Assembly (NCBI GenBank): GCA_958296045.1
Contig: CATQHT010000001.1
Location: 186,001-250,000 of the forward strand
Length of the DNA stretch: 64,000 nucleotides
From: Rhodothermales bacterium
Lineage (GTDB): Bacteria; Bacteroidota; Rhodothermia; Rhodothermales; Bin80
Reading direction: 5' to 3'
The translations under genes were made by a program, and so were the position numbers. Below the pieces are notes generated by a model. That model saw only the letters and a program-made list of their open reading frames with translations, was not told the origin of the DNA and did not search any database. Below are positions 1-8,565 of the stretch, piece by piece (positions within the stretch are counted from its first letter, which is position 1; each line of letters opens with the position of its first letter).

Positions 1-890
1 GTGCCGAGAGAGTCCCGTTCATGCATGGTTACGATCCCAGAGCCGGCGCTGCCCGCTCGGCGCTCACCCACCAGGATCCGGTCGCCATCGACCGCTGTGG
101 AGATAAAGAAGTCGTCCACTCCATCGATGCGCAGGGATTCCTTCCATTGGCCGGATTCCAGATACTCGAACAGGTACAGGGATCCAGAGGCGTTGTCCAG
201 GTACCGTGAGCTTGGCACCACGAGCAGGTTGCCACGGATGGAAGCCTGCCCGCCAAAGACCCCGTAGCGGATGCCTCCGCTGCCGGTTAGGCGAGCCGTC
301 TCATTCCAGAGGCCGGTGGTCGCCTCGTACATAAATACATAGGCGGCGCCGCCATAACGGCCATGAGAGGTGTCGCCCCACGTCGTGAGCACGGCCCGAT
401 CGCCGCTCAGGGCCACCGAGATGCCCGAGTTGCTATCCTCAAATCGGTCCCCAGCGCTCAGCGTGGCCGTCTGCCGCCAAGTCCCCAACGTATCCCGCTC
501 ATAGATATAAACTACTTCTGCCTCTCGGCGCAGGTCTTCGCTGTTGGAGGAGGCTATCACCAGGCGGTCGCCGCTAAGAGCGACGGAGCGGCCAAAGAAA
601 CGGCGGTGTTCGCAGTCCGAAGGCGCCAGGCGCGCCACCTGGGCCCACCGCCGGGTCTGCTTATCTTCTTCATATACGTACGCGGCGCCCCCATCGACAG
701 CACACACGTCTTCGCCACTGGCACCCACCACCGCGCGCGTGCCCTCAATGGCTACCGCGACGCCAAAAAAGTTGCCAGCAGTGGTATCGGCATGCGGAAA
801 TTGTTCGATCTGGTGAGCAGCTGCGCTTGAAGTCAGGGTGAGCGCTGCGGCTAGGACCACGCCCCAGCACCACGATTGGGTCTGATTCAT
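1..890 (-). CDS. Secreted FG-GAP-like repeat protein, N-terminal part (runs off left edge)
   Basis: The minus strand is open from an ATG at 890 to the window edge (296 codons seen, no stop), so the gene is partial at its C-terminus. The product starts with a signal peptide (hydrophobic core VVLAAALTLTSSAAA, then HQIEQ), so export is expected. The rest is a run of units of about 50-60 residues with repeated 'SVALSGDRLVIAS'-like and 'AAYVYE'-like phrases. These are typical of FG-GAP/integrin-alpha-like beta-propeller repeats found in secreted proteins of Bacteroidota and relatives. Its ATG overlaps the stop of the upstream ABC-F gene (ATGA), implying translational coupling. Ligand and function are unknown. 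The repeat call is by motif only. Confidence 0.8.
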   Translation of the reverse strand, partial: MNQTQSWCWGVVLAAALTLTSSAAAHQIEQFPHADTTAGNFFGVAVAIEGTRAVVGASGEDVCAVDGGAAYVYEEDKQTRRWAQVARLAPSDCEHRRFFGRSVALSGDRLVIASSNSEDLRREAEVVYIYERDTLGTWRQTATLSAGDRFEDSNSGISVALSGDRAVLTTWGDTSHGRYGGAAYVFMYEATTGLWNETARLTGSGGIRYGVFGGQASIRGNLLVVPSSRYLDNASGSLYLFEYLESGQWKESLRIDGVDDFFISTAVDGDRILVGERRAGSAGSGIVTMHERDSLG

Positions 891-2875
891 TTCTGCTTCA
901 TCAGAGATTCCCAGCGTGCGTAGTAGGCCTTCAGCTCTGCCTGGACCCGTGCATATTCGGTGCTGGCCTTTGTCACGCGGGCTGGCTCCCGGTACAGATC
1001 CTGGCTTCCAAGGAGCGCTTCCACCTGCTCCCGCTGCTGTTCCAGCTTCGCGATAGCCTGCTCTGCCGCCTCGACCTGTTCCTCTATGGCGCCCTGCGCA
1101 TTGCCATGATCGGGAGCGGCGTGCTTCGCACCCGAGGCACGCATCCGCGCTTCCGCTTCGCGGCGTTTCTGCGCGCGGCTCTTGGGTCCTCCCAATCGCG
1201 TACGCTTCTTGGCTGCTGTCTTTGCGACCGGAACAGCCTTCCGGGTGCGCACCTGCGCGCCCGCGCCATGTGCCATATGCCACCGGAACTCGGAATACGT
1301 GCCACCATACACACGGACACGTCCGCCATCGATGTGCCAGACCGTGTTGGCTACCTGATCGAGAAAGTGCCGGTCATGACTTACCACCACGAAGGTGCCC
1401 TGGTACTGCCGCAGTGCTTCAATTAGGACTTGGATGGACTGGATGTCGAGGTGGTTCGTGGGCTCGTCCAGGATAAGAAAGTTGGTGCCGGTCACCAGCG
1501 TCCGGGCCAGCGCGAGGCGGCTCTTCTCTCCACCCGATAGCACCGCGACACGCTTGAAGACGTCATCCCCACGAAAAAGGAATGCCCCCAGCAGCGTGCG
1601 GAGCTGGCCCTCCAGCATGGATCCAGAAGCCTCCTGCAACGACTCCAACACCGTGTGCCGGATAGCCAGTGACTCCGCTTGGTGCTGCGCAAAAAAGCCG
1701 GCATACACGTGGTACCCTTTGCGGCGTGTGCCATCAAAGGGCTCTGTACCAGCGATGATGCGGGCCAGGGTCGACTTGCCGGCTCCGTTTCTGCCGATGA
1801 GCGCCACCTTTTGTCCGCGCTCAATACACAGCGGACCGGCCTGCCGAAACACCCCCACAGACGCACCACCAGGAGCAGGGTAGCGCTTCGAGAAAGTCGA
1901 CAGTTCCACTACCACCCGCCCAGAGGGGCGTGGCACCGGAAAGCGGATCGTGATCTGCGCCTCCTCCGATTCCGGCGGCAGCAGGCGTTCCATCCTTTGC
2001 AGATGCTTGATGCGGCTTTGCACCTGGCGGGCTTTGGTATTCTTATATCGAAAGCGCTCAATAAAGCGTCGGGTCTGGGCAATTTCGCGCTGCTGATTCT
2101 CGTATGCGGCCTGTTCGAGCACCCTGCGGCTGGCGCGCTCAGACAAGAAGAAGTCATAGTTGCCCGCATACTCGGTGATCCGGCCTTGCCTAAGGTGCGC
2201 GATGGAGCGCACCATGCGGTTTAGAAAGTAACGGTCATGAGACACCAGCACGACCGTCCCAGGATAGTTCTGCAGGTATTTCTCGAGCCAGTCGATGCTC
2301 TCGATATCCAGGTGGTTAGTCGGCTCATCCAAGAGCAGCACCTTGGGCTTTTGCAGCAGGATCTGTGCCAGCGTGATCCGCATGCGGTATCCTCCCGAGA
2401 GTGTTTCCAGCGTCCGGTTGAGGTCCGCGGTTTTGAATCCGAGGCCAAGGAGGACAGCCTCTGCCCGGGATCGTTTGCGGTGTGCTTCGCGCACGGCCAG
2501 CTCCGTATGCACGCGTTCGAGCTCTTTGAGTAACCCCTCAGGGGGCAGAGCATGGCGCTCCAGCTTCTTCGTGAGGGCCGCTTCGCGGGCCTCCAGTGCG
2601 TTGAGCTCTTCGAAGGCCCCCAAAGCTTCGTCTATCACGGTGCGCCCGGTGTCATGCTCTTGCACATCCTGCGCTAGGTATCCAATGCTTCCGGCGCGTG
2701 CGATCGTTCCTTCATCGGGCTCCAGCTCTCCAGCAAGAAGACGCAGCAAGGTGGTTTTCCCAGCGCCGTTCGCGCCGATGAGTCCAATGCGTCGCCTCGG
2801 CCGAACCGACCAGGACAGGTTATCCAGTATCGGGTGTCCGCCCAATGCTATTGAGATGCTGTGCAGCTGGATCAC
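887..2875 (-). CDS. ABC-F family ATPase (Uup/EttA-type ribosome-associated protein)
   Basis: Two full ABC cassettes are present without membrane segments. The first has Walker A GANGAGKTT, signature LSGGYR and Walker B LLLDEPTNHLDI; the second has GRNGAGKST, LSGGEKS and LILDEPTNHLDI. A charged linker lies between them and a basic, coiled-coil-like C-terminal extension (Ala/Lys/Arg/Glu-rich, last ~130 residues) follows, as in Uup-like members. ABC-F proteins bind the ribosomal E site and modulate translation; some confer antibiotic resistance. I chose the GTG at 2875 because family members begin right at 'IQLHSISI'. The frame stays open to 3013 but the extra 46 residues look non-coding. The stop overlaps the start of the next minus-strand gene. 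Which ABC-F subfamily it belongs to is not resolved. Confidence 0.93.
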   Translation of the reverse strand: MIQLHSISIALGGHPILDNLSWSVRPRRRIGLIGANGAGKTTLLRLLAGELEPDEGTIARAGSIGYLAQDVQEHDTGRTVIDEALGAFEELNALEAREAALTKKLERHALPPEGLLKELERVHTELAVREAHRKRSRAEAVLLGLGFKTADLNRTLETLSGGYRMRITLAQILLQKPKVLLLDEPTNHLDIESIDWLEKYLQNYPGTVVLVSHDRYFLNRMVRSIAHLRQGRITEYAGNYDFFLSERASRRVLEQAAYENQQREIAQTRRFIERFRYKNTKARQVQSRIKHLQRMERLLPPESEEAQITIRFPVPRPSGRVVVELSTFSKRYPAPGGASVGVFRQAGPLCIERGQKVALIGRNGAGKSTLARIIAGTEPFDGTRRKGYHVYAGFFAQHQAESLAIRHTVLESLQEASGSMLEGQLRTLLGAFLFRGDDVFKRVAVLSGGEKSRLALARTLVTGTNFLILDEPTNHLDIQSIQVLIEALRQYQGTFVVVSHDRHFLDQVANTVWHIDGGRVRVYGGTYSEFRWHMAHGAGAQVRTRKAVPVAKTAAKKRTRLGGPKSRAQKRREAEARMRASGAKHAAPDHGNAQGAIEEQVEAAEQAIAKLEQQREQVEALLGSQDLYREPARVTKASTEYARVQAELKAYYARWESLMKQK

Positions 2876-3320
2876 ACAGTGTCGCTGTTGGTGCCCGGGT
2901 ACGGTGTCGCTAAGACCTGCAATGCCGCCGATCGGGAAACTTGGGATAGGTCTGTCATCGCTACCCAAAATACGCGTAGGCGCCGTGTAAGGTGCCGGCG
3001 GATGCGGAGGCATCAGAGCGCATCGCCTAGGCTCTCATTGCTAGTTTCGCCAAAGCGCACAGCTACTGGTAGCACACGACGTCCGCCAAGTCTGCCAACC
3101 CGACTTTGTCACCTTACCCAGCCTCGCAGCCGTAGGTCGGCCTGATACACCCCGCAGGGCTGAAATGGGGCAATAGTTGGCTATTATTCGGCAAGATATG
3201 TGAAGAAATGATGAATACAGCGATTTACGATTGAAAAGCGCCGTATTTGTCGTATTTGGTAACCTCTTTTTGCTGAGGCATATCGTGCTTTCAGGCCCAT
3301 GAGGCGCATCTTGAGGGCCA
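2876..3320. other. Intergenic region without a recognisable gene
   Basis: This holds the presumptive promoter of the minus-strand ABC-F gene and the upstream flank of the IS1634 fragment that starts at 3321. Short open frames on both strands give low-complexity or unrelated translations. The part from about 3180 to 3290 is noticeably AT-richer than its surroundings, consistent with a promoter or an IS end. No specific site is claimed. Confidence 0.5.
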
Positions 3321-3413
3321 ATGTACATCCGAGCCATCAAATCGCACACCAAGAAGGTAGAGGCGCGCTGGGGTTACCGCCTCGTGCGTTCCGATCGCAT
3401 CGGCGGCAAGATT
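3321..3413 (+). pseudogene. IS1634-family transposase, N-terminal fragment
   Basis: An ATG opens a frame reading MYIRAIKSHTKKVEARWGY... and continues to 'IGGKIRT'. IS1634-type DDE transposases characteristically begin with MYVRxVK/MYIRTIK followed by a 'YVQLxxxxR' strand, so this is the first ~31 residues of such a protein. Homology stops where the dispersed repeat at 3411 begins. The rest of the transposase is absent here. A C-terminal piece of the same family lies at 26411-26749, beside the other copy of the same repeat. Confidence 0.6.
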
Positions 3414-3604
3414 CGGACAGATGAGCCCCGATCAAGGGGCCCCAATACGACGAAGGACACGCAAGACAGGGGCGAACACCCCCCAAGCCACCACCGACCG
3501 CTCCGGTAATCAGCAAGACTCCAAAGCAGCCGGAAAAACGCCTCCAAGAACGGGGACAGGGGAGGTCCGACCTCTCACTTCACTACAAGTGACAAAGTCG
3601 AGTA
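3411..3604. repeat. Dispersed ~194-bp repeat, copy A
   Basis: From GATTCGGACAGATGAG to AAGTCGAG this segment matches 26815-27008 over its whole length in the same orientation, with a modest number of substitutions. The ends are not obvious inverted repeats. In both places one edge abuts a truncated transposase. The last ~75 bp (about 3530-3604) is followed by a weaker, partly similar unit (about 3612-3690), sharing GGGACAGGGGAGG/GGAACAGGAGACT and ACTTCACTACAAGTGA/ACTTCACGACGAGTGA, so the element may have an internal tandem structure. Neither a coding function nor a TIR-type MITE structure could be shown. Confidence 0.8.
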
Positions 3605-3691
3605 AGGCTCCATTGCCACCGCAAACACGCTCCCCAAACCGGGAACAGGAGACTGCCGTCCCCTGACTTCACGACGAGTGATAAGGAGGAG

Positions 3692-4264
3692 TCAGGTAGG
3701 AAGTGAACGGAGGAATCTCATAAGGGGCTCTATCGCAGGCGCGTTGAGGTTCCATCGGTTCTGGTCCAGGTAATTGCGCTCCGAGCCCTTTGGTTTGACT
3801 CCGAGCGCTTCGCAGTACGCGTAGATCCGGCCTTTACCTCCGGGCGGCGTGTAGTCTGCGGATGCTTGTTCCAGGCAGGTGCCGTATGCATCGAGGCATT
3901 TGAAGATTTTGCGATACGTGCAAAATGCCAGTTCCTCCAGTAGAGTTTCAAGATCGCCGGGTTGGTGATTGTCGGGAAGCAGGAAGACATGCTCCTCGGA
4001 GACTCGGAGCGAGTGCTCCATAATCTGCTTATTAACCTCACGCCGCCGCCCATCGATATCCTGATCAGCATCCAATATTATGGCGATTCCTTGGCCAAGG
4101 CCGTGTTCACGTTTAAGTTGTGGTGCCACATTGCCAAGACGATGCACACCTCCATGGATAGGCTGTACTTTGAGGCTCTGCAATTTAAATTCCCTTATCA
4201 GTGACTCGACAAAATTCTTGTCGTCTACCCCTTCCACAAAGATAACCCACTTATTCACGGTCAT
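3692..4264 (-). CDS. TOPRIM-domain protein (DUF3226-like), partner of the adjacent ATPase
   Basis: A 190-residue soluble protein. The N-terminus carries a TOPRIM-like core: beta strand ending FVEGVDD with Glu11, then IILDADQDIDG with the Asp65-x-Asp67 pair. This is the arrangement used for metal-dependent nucleic-acid cleavage in OLD nucleases, primases and topoisomerases. The C-terminal half (NHQPGDLETLLEE, EALGVKPKGS, LNxxAIEPL) matches the DUF3226 style. The ATG overlaps the stop of the upstream ATPase (ATGA), so the two are translationally coupled. ATPase + separate TOPRIM protein is the layout of PARIS-like and other split OLD systems, so a role in phage or plasmid defence is inferred. 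Activity is not demonstrable from sequence alone. Confidence 0.8.
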   Translation of the reverse strand: MTVNKWVIFVEGVDDKNFVESLIREFKLQSLKVQPIHGGVHRLGNVAPQLKREHGLGQGIAIILDADQDIDGRRREVNKQIMEHSLRVSEEHVFLLPDNHQPGDLETLLEELAFCTYRKIFKCLDAYGTCLEQASADYTPPGGKGRIYAYCEALGVKPKGSERNYLDQNRWNLNAPAIEPLMRFLRSLPT

Positions 4265-5367
4265 CTGATTTCGATTCCATGCTGGATGCAGTGATCAAGA
4301 TGCCGATGCCCATACCGGTACGCGCGCACCTGGCCATCCTTGTCTCGCTGCAACGCATAGCAGGCCAGAGCATCGCGTGCGTGTGCCATCTCATCGTGGC
4401 CAAGGATCACCTGAAGGCTTCGAAGTACGTCCAAGTTGTGAGTGGTAAGAAAGATCAGGATTTCGTTCTGAATCGAGAATTTGATTACTGCCCGCAGAAG
4501 AGGCGATAAGGCCTTGTAGTGCAATCCCGACGATACCTCGTCAATCAGAAGAATCTGGCCGGATCCCAGAAGGCATTTCGCAATGATCGAGCATGCCCGG
4601 ATCATGCCACTTCCGAACATGTTGATGGGAAGCATTCTGGCCAGTCCGATGTCAATGTATGCCCGCTTACCACTTACCCCGATGTCCAGGACTCGGGGGT
4701 TAACGGATCGTAGGTACTCCAAGAGTTCTCCCTTCTTCTTGTTCACTACGACATTACCAACCTCGGAAGCATTGTTGCTGAGCCTGTAGTCCAAGAACTG
4801 GGCGGGAATGATGGTCTCACGCAGCGGTGCGTCCGCCTCCACCTTCTGCTCTTCCGCCCAGAGAGTGCCGGAATACGTGGGCCGGGGGGAGTCTCCAGCG
4901 CCCGAAATGGTCAAGTCATATCGAAGGCCAAGGTTGGTGGGTGGTGGGTATGTAGAGGACTGAACCGTTGCGGTAGCCCAGCTCTGGGAGTCCTCGCCCT
5001 GGCCGTGCGTGGGGATAGTCTCACGCTGCATACTCCGTTCTCTGGCGGTGATGGACAGTTCACGACTCGAGATCGGTGCATTGGTTGTGGCCGACAAGGT
5101 AATCTTAGCGGCGGTGTTACACTCGTGAAACAAGTAGGAGAGCTCATCAAAACCTTCGACGGGCAAGTTGCGAAACTGCTGAACGTGGATGGGGATCGTT
5201 AGGTTACCGGATCCCGCAAGAAGGAATATGGCCTCGAGAAGCGACGTTTTTCCGGTACCGTTGGCACCGACTAGAACGTTAACAATGCCCAAGTCTTCCA
5301 AGGTGAGGTCTCGCAATCCACGAAACCTGCGAGCTGTGAAGTGGTCCCAAATCCGCTTGGTGCTCAT
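4261..5367 (-). CDS. AAA/ABC-type ATPase of the OLD (AAA_15/AAA_21) family
   Basis: 368 residues from the ATG at 5367. The frame is open to 5451, but the added 28 residues do not resemble the family and the AAA_15 fold begins right after MSTKR. Walker A is GANGTGKTS (about residues 34-42), preceded by the typical 'FRGLRDLxLEDLGxVNVLVG' lead-in. Walker B is ILLIDEVSSGLH, followed by the H-loop-like FLTTHNLDV. The insert between the motifs is long, as in SMC/OLD-like ATPases. No TOPRIM domain is fused; it is instead supplied by the coupled downstream gene. This is the architecture of AriA-type and other two-gene OLD systems. It is probably a nucleotide-dependent sensor or scaffold for the TOPRIM effector (inferred). 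Confidence 0.85.
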   Translation of the reverse strand: MSTKRIWDHFTARRFRGLRDLTLEDLGIVNVLVGANGTGKTSLLEAIFLLAGSGNLTIPIHVQQFRNLPVEGFDELSYLFHECNTAAKITLSATTNAPISSRELSITARERSMQRETIPTHGQGEDSQSWATATVQSSTYPPPTNLGLRYDLTISGAGDSPRPTYSGTLWAEEQKVEADAPLRETIIPAQFLDYRLSNNASEVGNVVVNKKKGELLEYLRSVNPRVLDIGVSGKRAYIDIGLARMLPINMFGSGMIRACSIIAKCLLGSGQILLIDEVSSGLHYKALSPLLRAVIKFSIQNEILIFLTTHNLDVLRSLQVILGHDEMAHARDALACYALQRDKDGQVRAYRYGHRHLDHCIQHGIEIR

Positions 5368-5639
5368 CTTATCTTGGGTGATGCGGAGTCTAACCGGGAG
5401 TGTGACCGTAGGGCACAGCCGAGAACCACGTATGCTGTACAGGGGTTCCACATTGAAGGAACGCGGGTCTGCTCTCGCAGAGGTGCGAAGCGATTATTCG
5501 GAGACAGCCACGACAATTGATAGCGGAACGTTGCATCCAGCTCGTGCCTATCGGAGAATAGAGTAAATGGAGTGCTGTCGGACTTCTGAGAATCTGGAGT
5601 ACGTTCGGGGGCTAAGGGCCCTAAGCCGTCGTCAACGGG
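5368..5639. other. Spacer between ATPase gene and decayed IS4-like element
   Basis: No convincing gene. A minus-strand open frame runs through it, but only its upstream part (above about 5640) resembles a transposase; the rest has no family-like features. It probably contains the promoter of the ATPase/TOPRIM pair and the eroded end of the element. Confidence 0.5.
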
Positions 5640-7290
5640 CCACTGTTTCACGTAGTAGTCCAGCATTTGCAGGGCCTCTCCCTGCGTGTGCACCGCCACA
5701 CTGGTGAGCAGATACCATTCTATGGTGTTATCGCCCACAGGCGGGGCCTTTTCCTGGATGTGAAGCCTGTACATTGTCACCGGCTCTGCCTCTTCCGTCG
5801 AGGCCAGCAGCGTTACCCGGGTGGAGCCGCACCTCGGCGTCCGCTATGCGATAGCTGCGCTGGGATCGGGCGGGTCTGCTCCGTGACTTCGGGCGCGCAG
5901 TGACTGTATGATCTCTATCCGCACGTTACCAGCCGCTGGGCTGCCCGCGGGAGTCTCAAACTGCATCCTGCCGTTTGCCACCCTGCGATCGCTCCGCGCT
6001 CTGACCAGCATCTCCACCCAGCCAGAACTACGCTAGGGGTCAAAGAGCGCAAAACGGTCCCCTTCTCGGTCCGTAACGCAGATCACGCGAAGCTTGCGGG
6101 GGATTTGATTGGCCGCCGCGCAGAAGGACAGCTAGGCATCCAGCCGGCGTTGGGCCCTCGGCGTCAGGGGGCCGTGCGTAGAATCCCGGTGACGGCAATG
6201 CCACACGCTCAGCGGCAAACCGCCGGAGGTGGTTGCCATCGTCGCATGTATAGGTATGCCACGCATTTGTACCGTGGACTGATTGCGGCTAAGGACCTGC
6301 AGACCCGTGCAGGCCCCACGCGCGGCATAGCGCATTCGGCTGCCATCCTGGATGCACAGCATTACCTTCTGGCTGGGCATGCGTTTGATCGTGCGCGCGA
6401 TGCGGTGTTAATATGTTCTCTGGAGTGACCCTGGACGCTGGGTCACTCTCCTTGAACCGGTAGTGCCCTTTGATCGCCGCACGATCGTAGTCCGTATTCC
6501 CCGAAATGGACTGGCCTATCACCGAAGCCCGCATCGACGCACGCCGTACTTAACGCATGGAGCGCAGTCGATGGCCCAGTGGAGCGTCCCCGAGCTCGGC
6601 TTCCGCCCATTGGTCACCATCCAACGCCTCGTGGAGTGCTCTGACGGAATAGAGCTCCACCGCTGGGGAGAGGGGCACGCCGAGTCTCTGGCGCCACCCG
6701 CGGAACAGTTCGTATAACACGCAGCGCCTTGGGCGGCTCGGGCTCATCGTCGGCCTGTCGGTTGCCGCCGGCACTATGCCCGATGTGCAGAAAATTCGCC
6801 GTTTGGAAGCATGTGCCCTTCCAGTTCGGATCCACATAGGTCTCCACAACTCAAGGGTAGTACCGGTGACGCGCTTCAAAGTCATCGGGCAACTGCCAGA
6901 GCGCAAGGTCTGGGTCATGGCTCGCCAAGCGCGTGCAGCCTGCCCGAATCAAGAAGTGGCTCAATCACACCATACGATACAAGTATGTCTGACGCTGCGC
7001 ATCGCTCCAGGCTATCCATCGCTAACGTGCGGCCCGACGCAGGGCCCAGGCCGAAAAGCCCAGCGCGCCCAGATAGCCGTGCGCGCTATGGGCCAGGTAG
7101 CACACCTGCACACCGAAGAACGTCGTCGTATCCCGCGCGTGTTCTTGGTCCAGCAGCTCGTGCAGATCGTGGCCGATGCGCCAGGCGGGCTGGGGGATCT
7201 GCTGCCGGGAGGCGCGCTCCAGGCAGGGTCGCCCTCGGAACATGTAGCGCTCCTAGGCAGCCACTCCGGGGAGATGCTGTCAAAGGCAGC
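5640..7290 (-). pseudogene. Decayed IS4/Tn5-like transposase with a DUF4338-like N-terminal domain
   Basis: Reading the minus strand across frameshifts and stops gives a recognisable protein. Around 7240-6840 it reads '...CYLAHSAHGYLGALGFSAWALR', '...QRQTYLYRMV' and 'RHRYYP...VETYVDPNWKGTCFQTAN', resembling DUF4338. Around 6640-6530 it reads 'WAEAELGDAPLGHR'. Around 6530-6130 it reads 'SGNTDYDRAAIKGHYRF', 'ENILTPHR', 'KVMLCIQDGS' and 'RNQSTVQMRGIPIHAT', matching the DDE core of IS4/Tn5-like transposases. Near 5790-5650 it reads 'EWYLLTSVAVHTQGEALQMLDYYVKQW', a C-terminal core piece. At least four frame changes and a stop at about 6985 show it is dead. Homology ends near 5650 where the element is truncated. 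DUF4338 is also the DruA domain, but nothing else of Druantia is here. Confidence 0.7.
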
Positions 7291-7365
7291 CGCGCTGGGG
7301 CACGGGATGGATGCTGGCCACGCAGCGGACTCTGTGTCGTCTCTTGTGCTATCGGTGTACCCTAA

Positions 7366-7599
7366 GCCCTCCCTGGAGCAGGTCTATGTGTCGCTGGGCA
7401 GGGCGCCTCGTATTGCGCACATCCTGCGGTAGATGACGCTCTAAGCCGCCTGGCACTGCGTGGGCCGCCCTTGCTGCGTTCGCCCGAGCTTTGGGAATTG
7501 CAGCTGCCCGTCAGCAACTTAGCGCCGGGTATGTACTTTGTGGCTGTGCACAACCCGGAAGGGTTGCGCATCTTCGGTGCCTTCCTCGACGCGCAGTAG
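7366..7599 (+). pseudogene. C-terminal fragment of a secreted protein (sorting-tail-like)
   Basis: A frame open for 77 codons after an in-frame TAA at 7363 ends at 7597-7599 and has no credible start. The end reads 'LPVSNLAPGMYFVAVHNPEGLRIFGAFLDAQ'. This is the shape of the last strands of secretion-tail/FlgD-like domains ('L..LAPGxYFVxL...'). The 5' part was probably lost when the adjacent IS4-like element inserted or when flanking DNA was deleted. The next gene starts only 5 bp downstream, so the lost protein may have been its operon partner. Confidence 0.5.
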
Positions 7600-7604
7600 C
7601 GGGC

Positions 7605-8267
7605 ATGAGCGTGATCAAAGCAAAGAATCTGGGTCACCGGTTTGGGCCACGGCCGCTGTTTCAGCGATTGGAGGTGGAGGTGCAAGGTGGCACATGCCTT
7701 GGCGTTACGGGCGCCAACGGGGCAGGGAAGTCTACGTTGCTCAAAATCCTAGCTGGCGTGCTCAAGCCCTCAGAGGGCCGTGTGGTGCTGCATCTTGACG
7801 GACCACCGATAGCGAGTGAGCAGCATCCGCTCCATGCCGGATGCGTGGCACCATGGATCAACCTGTACGAAGATTTGACGCTACGGGAGAACCTCGCCTT
7901 TGTGGCCCGCGTGCGCGGCCTCCCAAAGGACGAGGAGCACTTGTACCAGACGCTCAAGAGTGTTCGCCTGCACCACCAATCGGATAAGCCCTGCCGCATC
8001 TTCTCCTCCGGGATGATGCAGCGTGCCAGGTTTGCCGTGGCGCTGGTGGCCAAGCCGCCGCTCCTTATTCTCGACGAGCCTACCGTCAACCTAGACCGCT
8101 GGGGCCGGGAGGATTGCAGGCGACTGGTGCGCCAGGCGAAGGGGCGCGGATGCATAGTGGTTGTGGCATCCAACGTGGCGGAAGACCTTAAAGTAGCCGA
8201 CTGGATCATCAGCGTGGAAGACTATGCGCCTCGGCCATTACGCGTGGAACGTGTATTTTGGCGCTGA
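7605..8267 (+). CDS. ABC transporter ATP-binding protein (CcmA-like)
   Basis: 220 residues from the ATG at 7605. One ABC cassette: Walker A GANGAGKST, Q-loop region 'CVAPWINLYEDLT', signature-like 'FSSGMMQRARFAVAL' (SSGM instead of LSGG, as often seen in CcmA/haem-exporter-type subunits) and Walker B LLILDEPTVNLD. The usual H-loop histidine appears to be replaced by Asn ('VVVASNVAED'). No permease is adjacent. Downstream are a small basic protein and a glycosyltransferase. The substrate cannot be told; haem export during cytochrome c maturation is a family precedent only. Confidence 0.85.
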   Translation: MSVIKAKNLGHRFGPRPLFQRLEVEVQGGTCLGVTGANGAGKSTLLKILAGVLKPSEGRVVLHLDGPPIASEQHPLHAGCVAPWINLYEDLTLRENLAFVARVRGLPKDEEHLYQTLKSVRLHHQSDKPCRIFSSGMMQRARFAVALVAKPPLLILDEPTVNLDRWGREDCRRLVRQAKGRGCIVVVASNVAEDLKVADWIISVEDYAPRPLRVERVFWR

Positions 8268-8307
8268 CACCATATTGCATCAATGCATGCATCGCAAACG
8301 TAAGGGA

Positions 8308-8541
8308 ATGATCATCAAGAACTCGGACCCATTTCCGCGTTCGGTACGATTGAAAACGCGTACGCTTGTGCTGAATCCAGGTGAGGCTGTTCCCATCACC
8401 TCCCAGGAAGTTCTAGACCCGATACTGCTGGATGTGCTGCAGGCCCGGGAGCTGTCTATTGTGCGCCCCATCTCGGAGGAAGAAGAAGAGGCGGTATATG
8501 AATCTTTGCGTAAGCGTAAGCGCAAGCGCCGGCGCCGGTAA
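8308..8541 (+). CDS. Small conserved-looking protein with an Arg/Lys-rich C-terminus
   Basis: About 77 residues if started at the ATG at 8308; an in-frame ATG at 8287 adds seven residues. The first part (SDPFPRSVRLKTRTLVLNPGEAVPIT) is beta-rich and orderly. An acidic run follows (EEEEEA), and it ends in RKRKRKRRRR. There are no membrane segments. The charge pattern suggests nucleic-acid or ribosome association, but that is speculation and I do not recognise the family. It lies between the ABC ATPase and the glycosyltransferase genes, all on the same strand with short gaps. Confidence 0.55.
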   Translation: MIIKNSDPFPRSVRLKTRTLVLNPGEAVPITSQEVLDPILLDVLQARELSIVRPISEEEEEAVYESLRKRKRKRRRR

Positions 8542-8565
8542 CGCGGCGCTGTTCGCGCTGTTGGC

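Noticed and set aside
3421..3666. Open frame inside dispersed repeat copy A
   Set aside because: Low-complexity Thr/Pro/Arg translation that is not preserved in frame in copy B.
5640..7290. DUF4338-like remnant as part of a Druantia defence system
   Set aside because: No DruE-type helicase or other Druantia gene is nearby, and the domain is followed by an IS4-like transposase core.
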